In this document: one piece after another, positions 35,661 through 50,532 of the stretch
Numbering within the stretch: position 1 is the first letter of the stretch
Layout: the number at the start of each line of letters is the position of its first letter
Origin: Pseudoalteromonas viridis
GTDB lineage: Bacteria; Pseudomonadota; Gammaproteobacteria; Enterobacterales; Alteromonadaceae
Length of the DNA stretch: 64,000 bases
Direction: 5' to 3'
NCBI RefSeq assembly: GCF_017742995.1
Contig: NZ_CP072425.1
Location: 3,915,001 to 3,979,000, forward strand
The notes under the pieces: generated by a model
The model's database searches: none
The model's input: only the letters and a program-made list of their open reading frames with translations
Told to the model about the DNA's origin: nothing
Translations under genes and position numbers: made by a program

Positions 35661-36139
35661 AGCAGCCTGCACTTTGGCCGCCGCTTTAGCCATATTCACC
35701 AAGCCAGATCTAGCGGATGCCAGTTGGTTACATTTCACTGCCTCTGAACTTCAAATTGAGTGCGATGATACAAAAGTACTTTCGCACGATTAAATACATC
35801 CAGGGAGCATGAAGTACTTTCATGCTCCCACCTTCGATAGAGCTTTAAAGTCCAGGTAAGAAATAAAAAACTTATAAAGCAAAGAGTTATAGAAAAGCAA
35901 TTAAACGATTTTAGAAGTGTATTGTTAAGTTACAAACAACTTTTTGCCAAGCCAGCAGGTTGTTTCATTTAGTCTATTAAAAAATAACGAGCTAACCCCA
36001 TGCTTTTTCACACCAAGCAGAGTCATCAAAGAATAACTGCACATACCAGTAGAAAAAAGCAACAGCTCATTGTTCTCAATTGCTTCCCTGTACCTGCTCC
36101 CATACACTGATACCATCACCTATTTGCAAGGAGCAAGAA
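35661..36139. other. Non-coding region between recN and the MaoC-like gene
   Basis: No gene supported. It holds two hairpins (35760-35829, listed separately) near the recN end and an AT-rich stretch that must carry the MaoC gene promoter. Small frames here lack ribosome binding sites. Confidence 0.5.
35760..35829 (+). repeat. Two hairpins sharing an AAGTACTTT core after recN
   Basis: First: GTGCGA (35760-35765) pairs with TCGCAC (35782-35787), enclosing AAAGTACTTT. Second: GGGAGCATGAA/TTCATGCTCCC (35803-35813 with 35819-35829), a perfect 11-base stem with loop GTACT. The second may act as the recN transcript end, though only a poor T-run follows. Confidence 0.5.
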
Positions 36140-36580
36140 ATGGAGAAACAAACCAAGTCTATAGAACGAGCTACCCCGGGAGTTGGCTATGAGATCAAGC
36201 AAACACTCAACCTCAGTGAGCGGCAAATCATTGACGGCGCAATGGCGATTGGAGACAGGAATCCCATCCATACCGACGCAGCGCATCCAAATACACAAAA
36301 GTTTGGTGGACTGGTCGCAAGCGGCAGCTTTGTTACTGGGGTTTTTTCAGCTTTACTGCCATCCGACTTTATTAACTATGGGCCCATGTTAGGATCGCAT
36401 ATGGACGTTAAGTTCAAAGCACCGATCCGTGCTGATGTAGATTACTTCATGTCCTGGGTTGTTGACAGTCTGGAGTACAAGAAAAGCCTGAACGGTACCG
36501 TATACAATATGGTCGGGACCGTCCTGGATGGTAATGACAAAGTTATGGTTCGAGCCAACGCAAGCATTGTTTTATACTAA
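36140..36580 (+). CDS. MaoC-like (hotdog fold) dehydratase domain protein
   Basis: The 146-residue protein has the MaoC/R-hydratase core: 'GDRNPIHTDAAHPNTQKFGGLVASGSFVTGVFSALL', with the catalytic Asp and His (D..N..H) near residues 40-46, then 'GSHMDVKFKAPIRADVDYFMSW'. The ATG at 36140 follows AAGGAG; a longer upstream frame lacks support. Family members hydrate enoyl-CoA or act on related acyl thioesters; the substrate here is unknown. It is isolated between recN and the convergent gltD. Confidence 0.85.
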   Translation: MEKQTKSIERATPGVGYEIKQTLNLSERQIIDGAMAIGDRNPIHTDAAHPNTQKFGGLVASGSFVTGVFSALLPSDFINYGPMLGSHMDVKFKAPIRADVDYFMSWVVDSLEYKKSLNGTVYNMVGTVLDGNDKVMVRANASIVLY

Positions 36581-36689
36581 CAGACTAAAGGTGATCGGCA
36601 CCGTTCTACTCAGCTCCGTTCACCTTATTCGCACGCTTTGTCTCCGGCACAGCACAAAGCACCAATACAAGCTCAAAGCCACATGGGAT

Positions 36690-42573
<5,884 letters not shown>

Positions 42574-42636
42574 GGACTCCTCCCCTTGCTACAACTGCCA
42601 GCAGGTAATGTCAGACGAATTACTGGCAGATAATCA

Positions 42637-42665
42637 AAGCTAGCCTTGATTAGTATTCGAGTCAA
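42637..42665 (-). promoter_or_regulatory. Likely gltBD promoter
   Basis: Minus strand TTGACT (-35, 42660-42665), 17 bases, TAGCTT (-10, 42637-42642), some 60 bases before the gltB ATG. The -35 is strong, the -10 moderate. Confidence 0.55.
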
Positions 42666-42826
42666 TACAATAAAGAATAGTTATTCACACACATGAATAT
42701 TTCTCATAAAAAAGGTACTTGGAACACGTCTTCTCATTTCTAAAAATATCAATTAAAGGTAGAAAACCACAAAATGACACCGGTATCAAATCAAAAAATC
42801 ACGAGTGAAAACATAGAAAAGAGGAA

Positions 42827-42838
42827 GTTTACGTAAAC
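42827..42838. promoter_or_regulatory. 12-bp palindrome GTTTACGTAAAC
   Basis: A perfect palindrome 250 bases upstream of gltB, followed shortly by a second related TACGCGTAAAC stretch near 42928. Possibly a regulator site; the protein is unknown. Confidence 0.3.
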
Positions 42839-43045
42839 GTAATGACCAAAAAGGCAATGAATAAATATTCACTATTCACCCCGTGAATTTGGCAATTCCT
42901 TATTTTATGCCGCACACGCGCTTGACGTACGCGTAAACTCGGTGTTGCAAAACTAAAAATATGGCGTGAAGCTTGAGGGAAATATCTAAGGTAAAAAACG
43001 TGTGGTAGCTATAAAGGCAGGCTGTCTGGTAAATTCTAGAGATAC

Positions 43046-43078
43046 AAAAAAGGCATGTGATTCAGTGATCACATGCCT
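43046..43078 (-). terminator. Intrinsic terminator of grxD
   Basis: Perfect 11-base stem AGGCATGTGAT/ATCACATGCCT with a six-base loop, followed on the minus strand by TTTTTT. Confidence 0.9.
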
Positions 43079-43099
43079 CGAATATGCGCGATATCAGGT

Positions 43100-43447
43100 T
43101 CACTCCGCTTTTTCAGCGTCGTCTTCCTTATATTTCGCGGCAGTTTCAGCAATCAGTGGCTGCAACTCACCCTTTTGGAACATCTCGATGATAATGTCAC
43201 ATCCACCGATCAGCTCACCCTCAACCCACAACTGCGGAAAAGTCGGCCAGTTAGCATAATGAGGCAGCTCAGCACGAATGTCCGGGTTAAGCAAAATATC
43301 GACGTAAGCAAACTGCTCGCCACACGCCATGAGCGCTTGAGATGCCTGCGAAGAAAAACCGCAGTTAGGTAACTTGGGCGATCCTTTCATATATAGGATG
43401 ATCGGATTCTCTGCGATTTGCTGTTTAATCTTTTCAATGGTTTCCAT
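43100..43447 (-). CDS. grxD: Monothiol glutaredoxin Grx4
   Basis: CGFS-type glutaredoxin, which carries and delivers [2Fe-2S] clusters. The 115-residue product has 'GSPKLPNCGFSSQASQAL' with the CGFS active site near residue 29, 'WPTFPQLWVEGELIGGCDII' (cis-Pro and glutathione-binding residues) and an acidic tail. Length matches E. coli GrxD (115). ATG start. Divergent from sodB; both relate to iron and oxidative stress. Confidence 0.96.
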   Translation of the reverse strand: METIEKIKQQIAENPIILYMKGSPKLPNCGFSSQASQALMACGEQFAYVDILLNPDIRAELPHYANWPTFPQLWVEGELIGGCDIIIEMFQKGELQPLIAETAAKYKEDDAEKAE

Positions 43448-43720
43448 TATTTACCTCAAAATGACGATAGCATAACTCATCATATCATTCATTTTGCCGC
43501 GCAGCCGCGGTCAGTAGTTCAGTGCGGCGGTACAAAATGAATGCAATCTGAGCCATTCATTCTACAAGTCTTGGCTATTGCCATTGCTGTTTGCCAAAAC
43601 TTGAGTAAAATACTCAGGAATTATAGTATCACTATATGCCGTCAAATCGTATAGAAATGTAAGCTAAGATAGAGATTGCTTCTATTGTTTTGGCAATTTA
43701 ACAACGAAATGGAGATTAAC

Positions 43721-44302
43721 ATGGCTTTTGAACTACCGTCACTTCCTTATGCTATCAACGCGCTTGAGCCGCATATTTCTCAGGAAACACTTGAGTTCCA
43801 CCACGGTAAACACCACAACACATACGTTGTAAAACTGAACGGCCTTATCCAGGGCACAGACCTTGAGAACAAATCTTTAGAAGAAATCGTATGTAACTCA
43901 GAAGGCGGCGTATTCAACAACGCAGCACAGATCTGGAACCACACTTTCTACTGGCACAGCCTGGCACCAAATGGTGGTGGCGAACCTACTGGCAAAGTAG
44001 CAGAGCTTATCAACGCTAAATGGGGCTCATTTGCTGCATTCCAGGAAGCGTTCAACGATAAAGCAGTAAACAACTTCGGTTCTAGCTGGACTTGGTTGGT
44101 ACAACTTGCAGACGGTTCTTTAGACATCGTTAACACGTCTAACGCAGCGACTCCGCTTACTGAAGAAGGCGTAACGCCAATCATCACTGTAGACCTGTGG
44201 GAACACGCTTACTACATCGATTACCGCAACGTTCGTCCAGATTACCTAAAAGGTTTCTGGGCACTGGTTAACTGGGATTTTGCAAACGAAAACCTTGCTT
44301 AA
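43721..44302 (+). CDS. sodB: Iron superoxide dismutase
   Basis: Dismutates superoxide in the cytoplasm. The ATG at 43721 (193 residues) follows GGAG and gives the family start '[32 protein letters not shown]' in part. Metal ligands are H27 in '[10 protein letters not shown]', H74 in 'NHTFYW', and D/H in '[12 protein letters not shown]'. '[14 protein letters not shown]' and a Gln before 'Q' rather than Mn-type residues support the iron form. A strong terminator follows at 44316-44344. Confidence 0.96.
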   Translation: MAFELPSLPYAINALEPHISQETLEFHHGKHHNTYVVKLNGLIQGTDLENKSLEEIVCNSEGGVFNNAAQIWNHTFYWHSLAPNGGGEPTGKVAELINAKWGSFAAFQEAFNDKAVNNFGSSWTWLVQLADGSLDIVNTSNAATPLTEEGVTPIITVDLWEHAYYIDYRNVRPDYLKGFWALVNWDFANENLA

Positions 44303-44315
44303 TATCAGACAATCC

Positions 44316-44344
44316 AAAAAGGCGCTCTTTGTAGCGCCTTTTTT
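44316..44344 (+). terminator. Intrinsic terminator of sodB
   Basis: Perfect 11-base stem AAAAAGGCGCT/AGCGCCTTTTT with a six-base loop and T-run on the plus strand. Confidence 0.9.
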
Positions 44345-44746
44345 GTTGGCTTTTGACCCTGACTATCGCTCTGAGAAATGCCATAGTTTCACTCGGCAGT
44401 TACTGTATTGATAAAACCCTGAGCAACCGATAGCGCAACAAAACACACACATATATCCACCATTTCTTTGCCCATTTGTAGCAATCTACAACGGCTAAAA
44501 CCTCCCTTGTAGAGCATCTATTTGACAGTGAGTTTGCGGCTTTAGCAGCCTAATTTAGCCATTTCTACCCAAGTATTCGAATAAAGCGCCGTAACCCTCA
44601 TTCGGTATCTAATTCGTGCGCCATTGCACTGTACTCAACAGACATTAAATTACTGGAATTTTTAGGCAATTTTTGAATATCCCGACTAAGCTTTAAGTAG
44701 CCTTGCATTAAGAGACCGCATCATCAACAGGTTATTGGAGTTCATT
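44345..44746. other. Non-coding region upstream of yeaG
   Basis: No gene seen. It must hold the promoter of the yeaG-yeaH-spoVR operon; in E. coli this is RpoS-dependent and NtrC-responsive, but I could not choose a -10/-35 pair by eye. Confidence 0.5.
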
Positions 44747-46669
44747 ATGAGTATATTTGAGCATTACCAGTCCAGATACGAAGCGTCCCAAGAAGAAGAG
44801 TTCACCATCGCGGAATATTTGGATATATGTAAAGAAGACAAAGCAGCCTATGCGAGCGCGCCTGAGCGCCTGCTAATGGCAATTGGTGAACCCGAAATGG
44901 TCGATACTTCTACAGATGCACGACTTAGTCGCCTTTTCTCGAACCGGGTGATCGCACGTTATCCGGCGTTTCATGAGTTTTACGGCATGGAAGACGCTAT
45001 TGAGCAAATTGTGTCTTATCTAAAACATGCAGCACAAGGCCTCGAAGAGTACAAACAAGTGCTCTATCTACTGGGCCCTGTGGGTGGTGGTAAGTCATCA
45101 ATTGCAGAAAAGCTCAAGTACCTTATGCAACAGGTGCCTATATACGCCATTAAAGACTCACCGGTTAACGACCACCCGCTCAGTCTGTTTAATCCGCTCG
45201 AAGATGGAGAGCTACTGGATAAAGAGTACGGCATTAATAGTCGTTACCTGAAAACAGTGATGTCGCCGTGGGCAACCAAGCGCCTGCACGAATATAATGG
45301 CGACATTTCTAAATTCAGAGTGGTCAAACGCTACCCTTCTATCCTGGACCAAACAGCGATAGCCAAGACAGAGCCTGGTGACGAAAATAACCAGGATATC
45401 TCGGCGCTGGTAGGTAAAGTCGACATTCGCAAGCTCGAACATTATGCCCAAAACGATCCGGATGCCTATTCTTATTCAGGCGCCTTGTGTCTGGCTAACC
45501 AGGGGTTAATGGAATTTGTTGAAATGTTTAAGGCACCCATCAAGGTGCTACACCCGCTGTTAACTGCCACACAGGAAGGAAATTATAATGGTACCGAGGG
45601 TATCTCCGCACTCCCCTTCAATGGCATTATTCTCGCTCACTCCAACGAATCAGAGTGGCAGTCATTTAAGAATAACAAAAACAATGAAGCGTTTTTGGAT
45701 CGAGTCTTTATTGTTAAAGTGCCCTACTGTTTGCGCGTGTCTGAAGAAGTGAAAATCTACAAAAAACTTATCGAAAACAGTGAGCTTAGATCGGCACCTT
45801 GTGCGCCGGGCACGCTTGAGACACTGGCGAAGTTTTCAACCCTGTCGCGTATTAAGGAGCCAGAAAACTCCAGTATTTATTCAAAAATGCGTGTCTATGA
45901 TGGCGAGAGCCTCAAAGATACAGATCCAAAAGCCAAGTCGTATCAGGAATATCGAGACTACGCGGGTGTCGATGAGGGCATGACTGGCCTGTCGACCCGG
46001 TTTGCCTTTAAGATCCTGTCACGTGTATTCAACTTTGACCATGCCGAAGTGGCAGCAAACCCGGTGCATTTATTCTACGTACTGGAGCAGCAAATTGAGC
46101 GCGAGCAATTCAGTGCCGAGGTGCAGGAGCGCTACCTGAGTCACCTCAAGGGCTACCTAATCCCGCAATATGTTGAGTTTATCGGTAAAGAACTACAGAC
46201 AGCTTATCTGGAGTCCTATTCTGAGTATGGGCAAAACATCTTCGACCGCTATGTCACCTATGCCGATTTTTGGATCCAGGATCAGGAATACCGAGATCCG
46301 GATACAGGTCAGCTATTCGACAGAGCAGCGCTCAATGCAGAACTGGAAAAGATAGAAAAACCTGCGGGCATTTCGAACCCCAAAGATTTTCGTAATGAAA
46401 TCGTCAACTTTGTATTGAGAGCCCGTGCTCATCATAATGGTGCAAACCCAGTCTGGACCAGCTATGAAAAGCTCAGAACCGTGATCGAGAAAAAAATGTT
46501 CTCTAACACTGAGGAGCTGCTGCCCGTTATCTCTTTCAATGCGAAGACTTCGGCTGAAGATCAGAAAAAACACGAAGACTTTGTCAATCGAATGATGGAA
46601 AAAGGCTACACCCAGAAACAAGTCCGCTTACTGTCTGAGTGGTATCTGCGGGTGAGAAAATCTCAATAA
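44747..46669 (+). CDS. yeaG: Serine protein kinase YeaG (PrkA family)
   Basis: AAA+-like protein kinase induced by stress and nitrogen limitation. Almost collinear with E. coli YeaG: 'FSNRVIARYPAFHEFYGME', Walker A 'GPVGGGKSSIAEKLK' near residue 110, 'RKLEHYAQNDPDAYSYSGAL' and 'AFKILSRVFNFDHAEVAANP'. The ATG at 44747 follows GGAG and gives 640 residues; four extra codons upstream are possible but unlikely. First gene of a three-gene operon with yeaH (24 bases later) and spoVR. Confidence 0.96.
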   Translation: MSIFEHYQSRYEASQEEEFTIAEYLDICKEDKAAYASAPERLLMAIGEPEMVDTSTDARLSRLFSNRVIARYPAFHEFYGMEDAIEQIVSYLKHAAQGLEEYKQVLYLLGPVGGGKSSIAEKLKYLMQQVPIYAIKDSPVNDHPLSLFNPLEDGELLDKEYGINSRYLKTVMSPWATKRLHEYNGDISKFRVVKRYPSILDQTAIAKTEPGDENNQDISALVGKVDIRKLEHYAQNDPDAYSYSGALCLANQGLMEFVEMFKAPIKVLHPLLTATQEGNYNGTEGISALPFNGIILAHSNESEWQSFKNNKNNEAFLDRVFIVKVPYCLRVSEEVKIYKKLIENSELRSAPCAPGTLETLAKFSTLSRIKEPENSSIYSKMRVYDGESLKDTDPKAKSYQEYRDYAGVDEGMTGLSTRFAFKILSRVFNFDHAEVAANPVHLFYVLEQQIEREQFSAEVQERYLSHLKGYLIPQYVEFIGKELQTAYLESYSEYGQNIFDRYVTYADFWIQDQEYRDPDTGQLFDRAALNAELEKIEKPAGISNPKDFRNEIVNFVLRARAHHNGANPVWTSYEKLRTVIEKKMFSNTEELLPVISFNAKTSAEDQKKHEDFVNRMMEKGYTQKQVRLLSEWYLRVRKSQ

Positions 46670-46693
46670 CATTAGCGGTTGGAGGGTGTTTCT

Positions 46694-47974
46694 ATGGCAC
46701 ATTTCATCGATCGTCGACTGAATGGCAAGAATAAAAGTACGCTGAATCGTCAGCGCTTTATCAGACGCTACAAGAAACAGATCAAGGAAGCCGTTTCTGA
46801 CGCCATTAACAAAAGAAGCGTCACTGATATTTCCAGCGGAGAGAGTATATCGATACCGCAGCGGGATATCAGTGAGCCGATTTTTCACCAAGGCAAAGGC
46901 GGGAATCGTGAACATATTCACCCAGGTAACGATCAGTTCACGACGGGTGACAAAATACAACGCCCGCCTTCTGGCCAAGGCGGTGGTGCCGGAGAAGGCA
47001 ACGCCAGTGACCAAGGTGAAGGTCAGGATGATTTTGTCTTTTCTATTTCAAAAGATGAATACCTTGACCTCTTATTTGAGGATCTTGAGTTACCAAACCT
47101 GCAAAAGAGCCAACTCGATAAGCTGGTACAAATGAAAACGCATCGTGCCGGCTTTTGTAATGACGGTATGCCCAGTAACCTGGATATTGTGCGCTCTTTG
47201 AAAGGCTCAGTTGCGCGGCGAATTGCCATGACAGCCAGTAAACGAAAGCAGCTTAAAGAGTTGGAAGAAAGTCTGGCGCTCCTGTTACAAGAGCCTGTAC
47301 CTAAGCAAACGCAAATACAGCAACTTGAACAGGAGATAGCTGACCTCAAGCGTAAAATAGACGCAGTGCCCTTTATAGATAACTACGACTTGCGCTTCAG
47401 AAACTACGAAAAGCGCCCGCATCCCACCAGCAAGGCAGTCATGTTTTGCCTGATGGATGTGTCTGGCTCGATGGATCAGGCAACTAAAGATATGGCGAAG
47501 CGATTCTATATTTTGCTGTATCAGTTCTTAACACGTACCTACAAAGACATCGAAGTTGTTTATATACGACACCACACCCAGGCCAAAGAGGTCGATGAGC
47601 AGGAGTTTTTTTACTCTCAGGAAACGGGTGGCACCATAGTGTCGAGTGCATTGAAATTAATGGATGAGATCATTGCCGATCGTTATGCTCAGGGAGACTG
47701 GAATATCTATGCTGCGCAAGCGTCAGATGGTGATAACTGGGCGGATGATTCGCCACACTGCACAGACATATTAACGAACAAACTATTGAAAGTGGTGCGT
47801 TACTACGCCTATATCGAGATCACCACTCGTGCGCACCAGAGCTTGTGGCGCGAATACCAAGGTATTGCAGACACCTTTGATAACTTCGCCATGCAGCATA
47901 TTCGGTCGGTCGAAGATATCTATCCGATATTCAGAGAGTTGTTTAAGAAAAACCGACAACAAAACGCAGCTTAA
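46694..47974 (+). CDS. yeaH: YeaH/YhbH family protein (UPF0229), VWA-like domain
   Basis: Conserved partner of YeaG; biochemical role unclear. Product of 426 residues begins '[20 protein letters not shown]', has a glycine-rich low-complexity region near 80-110 and a C-terminal von Willebrand-like segment with a MIDAS-type start '[19 protein letters not shown]' (DxSxS). The ATG at 46694 follows GGAGGG and fits the family; an upstream in-frame TTG at 46679 is not needed. The 14-base gap to spoVR shows a single operon. Confidence 0.95.
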   Translation: MAHFIDRRLNGKNKSTLNRQRFIRRYKKQIKEAVSDAINKRSVTDISSGESISIPQRDISEPIFHQGKGGNREHIHPGNDQFTTGDKIQRPPSGQGGGAGEGNASDQGEGQDDFVFSISKDEYLDLLFEDLELPNLQKSQLDKLVQMKTHRAGFCNDGMPSNLDIVRSLKGSVARRIAMTASKRKQLKELEESLALLLQEPVPKQTQIQQLEQEIADLKRKIDAVPFIDNYDLRFRNYEKRPHPTSKAVMFCLMDVSGSMDQATKDMAKRFYILLYQFLTRTYKDIEVVYIRHHTQAKEVDEQEFFYSQETGGTIVSSALKLMDEIIADRYAQGDWNIYAAQASDGDNWADDSPHCTDILTNKLLKVVRYYAYIEITTRAHQSLWREYQGIADTFDNFAMQHIRSVEDIYPIFRELFKKNRQQNAA

Positions 47975-47988
47975 CAGGGGGAGTGCCT

Positions 47989-49500
47989 ATGACATATAAC
48001 CCGCTTAATGATGGCCCGGATTGGACATTCGACCTGCTTGAAGAGTATCAGGCTGAAATTGCCCGCGTTGCGGCCCATTACAGACTGGATACCTATCCGA
48101 ATCAGATTGAAGTGATCACCGCCGAGCAAATGATGGATGCATACTCCAGCGTGGGTATGCCCATTGGCTATGCGCACTGGTCTTATGGCAAAAAGTTCAT
48201 TCAGACTGAGCAAACCTACAAACGTGGTCAAATGGGCCTGGCGTATGAAATTGTGATCAATTCAGACCCCTGTATTGCCTATTTAATGGAAGAAAATACC
48301 ATGCCTATGCAGGCGTTGGTAATGGCGCATGCATGTTATGGTCACAATTCGTTTTTTAAGGGCAATTACCTGTTTAAAGCCTGGACCGATGCCTCTTCGA
48401 TTATCGATTACCTGGTCTTTGCTAAGAACTATGTCGCTAAATGTGAGCAAAAATATGGCATAGACGAGGTTGAGAACCTGCTGGACTCTTGCCATGCGCT
48501 GATGAACTATGGTGTTGATCGTTACAAACGCCCGCAGCAGATCTCCCTGTATGAAGAACAAAAGCGCCAGAAAGAACGCGAGGACTACTTGCAATCTCAG
48601 GTTAACGAACTTTGGCGGACCATTCCAAAGGGCAAACAACAGGACGAACGTGAAGACATTAAGTTCCCCTCTGAACCTCAGGAAAATATTCTCTATTTTA
48701 TAGAGAAAAACGCCCCCCTGCTGGAGTCCTGGCAACGTGAAATCATCCGTATTGTGCGCAAAGTATCTCAGTATTTTTACCCCCAGAGACAAACTCAGGT
48801 GATGAACGAGGGGTGGGCAACATTCTGGCACTATACAATTCTGAATCACCTCTATGACGAAGGTAAGTTAAGCGATGCATTTATGCTGGAGTTTTTACAA
48901 AGCCATACTAATGTCGTTTACCAACCCCCTTACAACAGCAAGTTCTATTCGGGCATTAATCCCTACGCACTGGGCTTCAATATGATGGTGGATATTCGCC
49001 GCATCTGTGAAAACCCTACCGAAGAAGACAAATACTGGTTTCCTGAATTTGCTGGTAAAGACTGGCTGGATACCTTGCACTTTGCCATGGAGAACTTTAA
49101 AGATGAGAGTTTTGTAAGCCAGTTTTTATCGCCGAAGATCATGCGTGATTTTAAGCTCTTTACAATCATTGATGAGGAAAAGTCTCCGCACCTGGAAGTC
49201 GGAGCGATCCACGATGAATCCGGCTATCAAAAAGTCAGGAATAGTTTGTCGGCACATTATAATCTCAGTAATCATGAGCCAAATATTCAGGTCTACAACG
49301 TGGATATCAGAGGAGATCGTTCACTCACTCTAAGGTATGTACCGCACAACAAGGTCCCCCTTGCTGATTCAAAAAAAGAGGTGCTTAAACATTTGTATCG
49401 CTTATGGGGCTTCCCGGTTAAGCTGGAAGAACTTCAGGACGATGGCACAGTCACAACGCTGGGGCAGTGCCCTCAGGAAAACAAAGAAGACTCACTATAG
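47989..49500 (+). CDS. SpoVR family protein (YcgB-like)
   Basis: Homologue of Bacillus SpoVR and E. coli YcgB; the function outside spores is unknown, but the gene is linked to yeaGH widely. Residues 'MNEGWATFWHYTILNHLYDEG' and 'YNSKFYSGINPYALGFNMMVDI' in part, and 'DTLHFAMENFKDESF' are family-typical. The ATG at 47989 lies 5 bases after a GGGGGAG ribosome binding site (503 residues); an in-frame GTG at 47983 overlaps that site. It ends 1 base before the shared bidirectional terminator. Confidence 0.95.
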   Translation: MTYNPLNDGPDWTFDLLEEYQAEIARVAAHYRLDTYPNQIEVITAEQMMDAYSSVGMPIGYAHWSYGKKFIQTEQTYKRGQMGLAYEIVINSDPCIAYLMEENTMPMQALVMAHACYGHNSFFKGNYLFKAWTDASSIIDYLVFAKNYVAKCEQKYGIDEVENLLDSCHALMNYGVDRYKRPQQISLYEEQKRQKEREDYLQSQVNELWRTIPKGKQQDEREDIKFPSEPQENILYFIEKNAPLLESWQREIIRIVRKVSQYFYPQRQTQVMNEGWATFWHYTILNHLYDEGKLSDAFMLEFLQSHTNVVYQPPYNSKFYSGINPYALGFNMMVDIRRICENPTEEDKYWFPEFAGKDWLDTLHFAMENFKDESFVSQFLSPKIMRDFKLFTIIDEEKSPHLEVGAIHDESGYQKVRNSLSAHYNLSNHEPNIQVYNVDIRGDRSLTLRYVPHNKVPLADSKKEVLKHLYRLWGFPVKLEELQDDGTVTTLGQCPQENKEDSL

Positions 49501-49501
49501 C

Positions 49502-49528
49502 AAAAAGCCCTTTTAACAAGGGCTTTTT
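49502..49528. terminator. Bidirectional terminator between spoVR and the PAS-GGDEF gene
   Basis: Perfect 11-base stem AAAAAGCCCTT/AAGGGCTTTTT with a five-base loop; T-runs exist on both strands, so it can end both converging transcripts. Confidence 0.88.
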
Positions 49529-49556
49529 AGCATACGCAAGTGTGTGTCAGTCAAGA

Positions 49557-50528
49557 CTAGTGCGCCATTGACGGGTCGTAAACAGTAACGACATTACGGC
49601 CATTTTCCTTTGAATGATACAGTGCAGTATCCGCAGCCTCTATCCATTGCTCGTATTTTTCGAAATTGTCGTCACAGCAAGCAATCCCCAGACTCACGGT
49701 GAGCTTTATCTCTTTGTCATCATAATAAATGACTGAGTTTTCAATCAAGCTGCGCAGTCTCTCTGCAAACACTTTTGCGCCCTCAGCGTCTGTGTCGACC
49801 AGGGTGACCGCAAATTCTTCGCCGCCATAGCGCCCTGCCACATCTGTCTCACGGAGTGTCTTTTGCAGCAAATCTGAGATATGGCGGATGGCTTCATCGC
49901 CGCCGCTATGACCATAGGCATCATTGATGCGCTTGAAGAAGTCTATGTCAAACATCAGCAAGCTACTGCTTCCATGACTGCGCTGTAAGCGTTTAAACTC
50001 CGTTCTTAAGCTTTGCTCCCAGTACCCCCGATTGGCCAGCTTAGTCAGGCTGTCTGTACGGCTCATTTTCTCAAGCGTTTTATTGACCTTTTCGAGCTCT
50101 AGCTTGTTCATAGCTTCGTCGGTAACGTCGTATATGATCACACAGATGTGTGCCACTTCACCGGTCACGGTTGTCAATGGAATAAAAGTCGCGTTCTGAT
50201 ACATATAATCCGCTTTGCCTGTTATCGGCCGATAATTCTTAAAGCGGAAAATGTAGGGCTGTTGCTCCCAGATCGTAAACGAGCGATTCTTCAGCACAAA
50301 AACAGGCTCAGATTTACTTTTAAACCAGGCTTCATCAATGCTGGGGAATAAATCAAAGACATCTTTGTCTTTCACGGCGCTTGGTAATAACCCTGAATGG
50401 TTTTCCATAAACCCATTCCAAACACACACTCGATAGTTCCTGTCCAGCACGACCAGGCCAACATCCACTGTGTTAAACATATCCATTAACCAATGGATCT
50501 CATTCATGTCAAAATCAGATGCAGGCAT
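49557..50528 (-). CDS. Diguanylate cyclase, PAS plus GGDEF
   Basis: C-terminal GGDEF domain (about 155-320): 'DSLTKLANRGYWEQSL', 'MFDIDFFKRINDAYGHSGGDEAI' in part, active site 'GGEEF' and inhibitory RxxD ('RETD') five residues upstream. The N-terminal 140 residues are a PAS domain ('VDVGLVVLDRNYRVCVWNGFMENHSG', 'YRPITGKADYMYQNATFIPL'). No TM helix. It begins 4 bases after the end of the receiver-CheC gene, so the two are translated together and likely form one signalling pair. Confidence 0.93.
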   Translation of the reverse strand: MPASDFDMNEIHWLMDMFNTVDVGLVVLDRNYRVCVWNGFMENHSGLLPSAVKDKDVFDLFPSIDEAWFKSKSEPVFVLKNRSFTIWEQQPYIFRFKNYRPITGKADYMYQNATFIPLTTVTGEVAHICVIIYDVTDEAMNKLELEKVNKTLEKMSRTDSLTKLANRGYWEQSLRTEFKRLQRSHGSSSLLMFDIDFFKRINDAYGHSGGDEAIRHISDLLQKTLRETDVAGRYGGEEFAVTLVDTDAEGAKVFAERLRSLIENSVIYYDDKEIKLTVSLGIACCDDNFEKYEQWIEAADTALYHSKENGRNVVTVYDPSMAH

Positions 50529-50532
50529 AATT

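Larger units (their letters stand above)
42574..43045. other. Non-coding region upstream of gltB
   Basis: No gene seen. AT-rich; contains the gltB promoter (42637-42665, minus strand) and a GTTTACGTAAAC palindrome at 42827-42838 that could be a regulator site. No plus-strand gene is supported. Confidence 0.5.

Noticed and set aside
48283..48849. 188-residue antisense frame inside spoVR
   Set aside because: Shadow of a highly conserved gene; no supporting signal.
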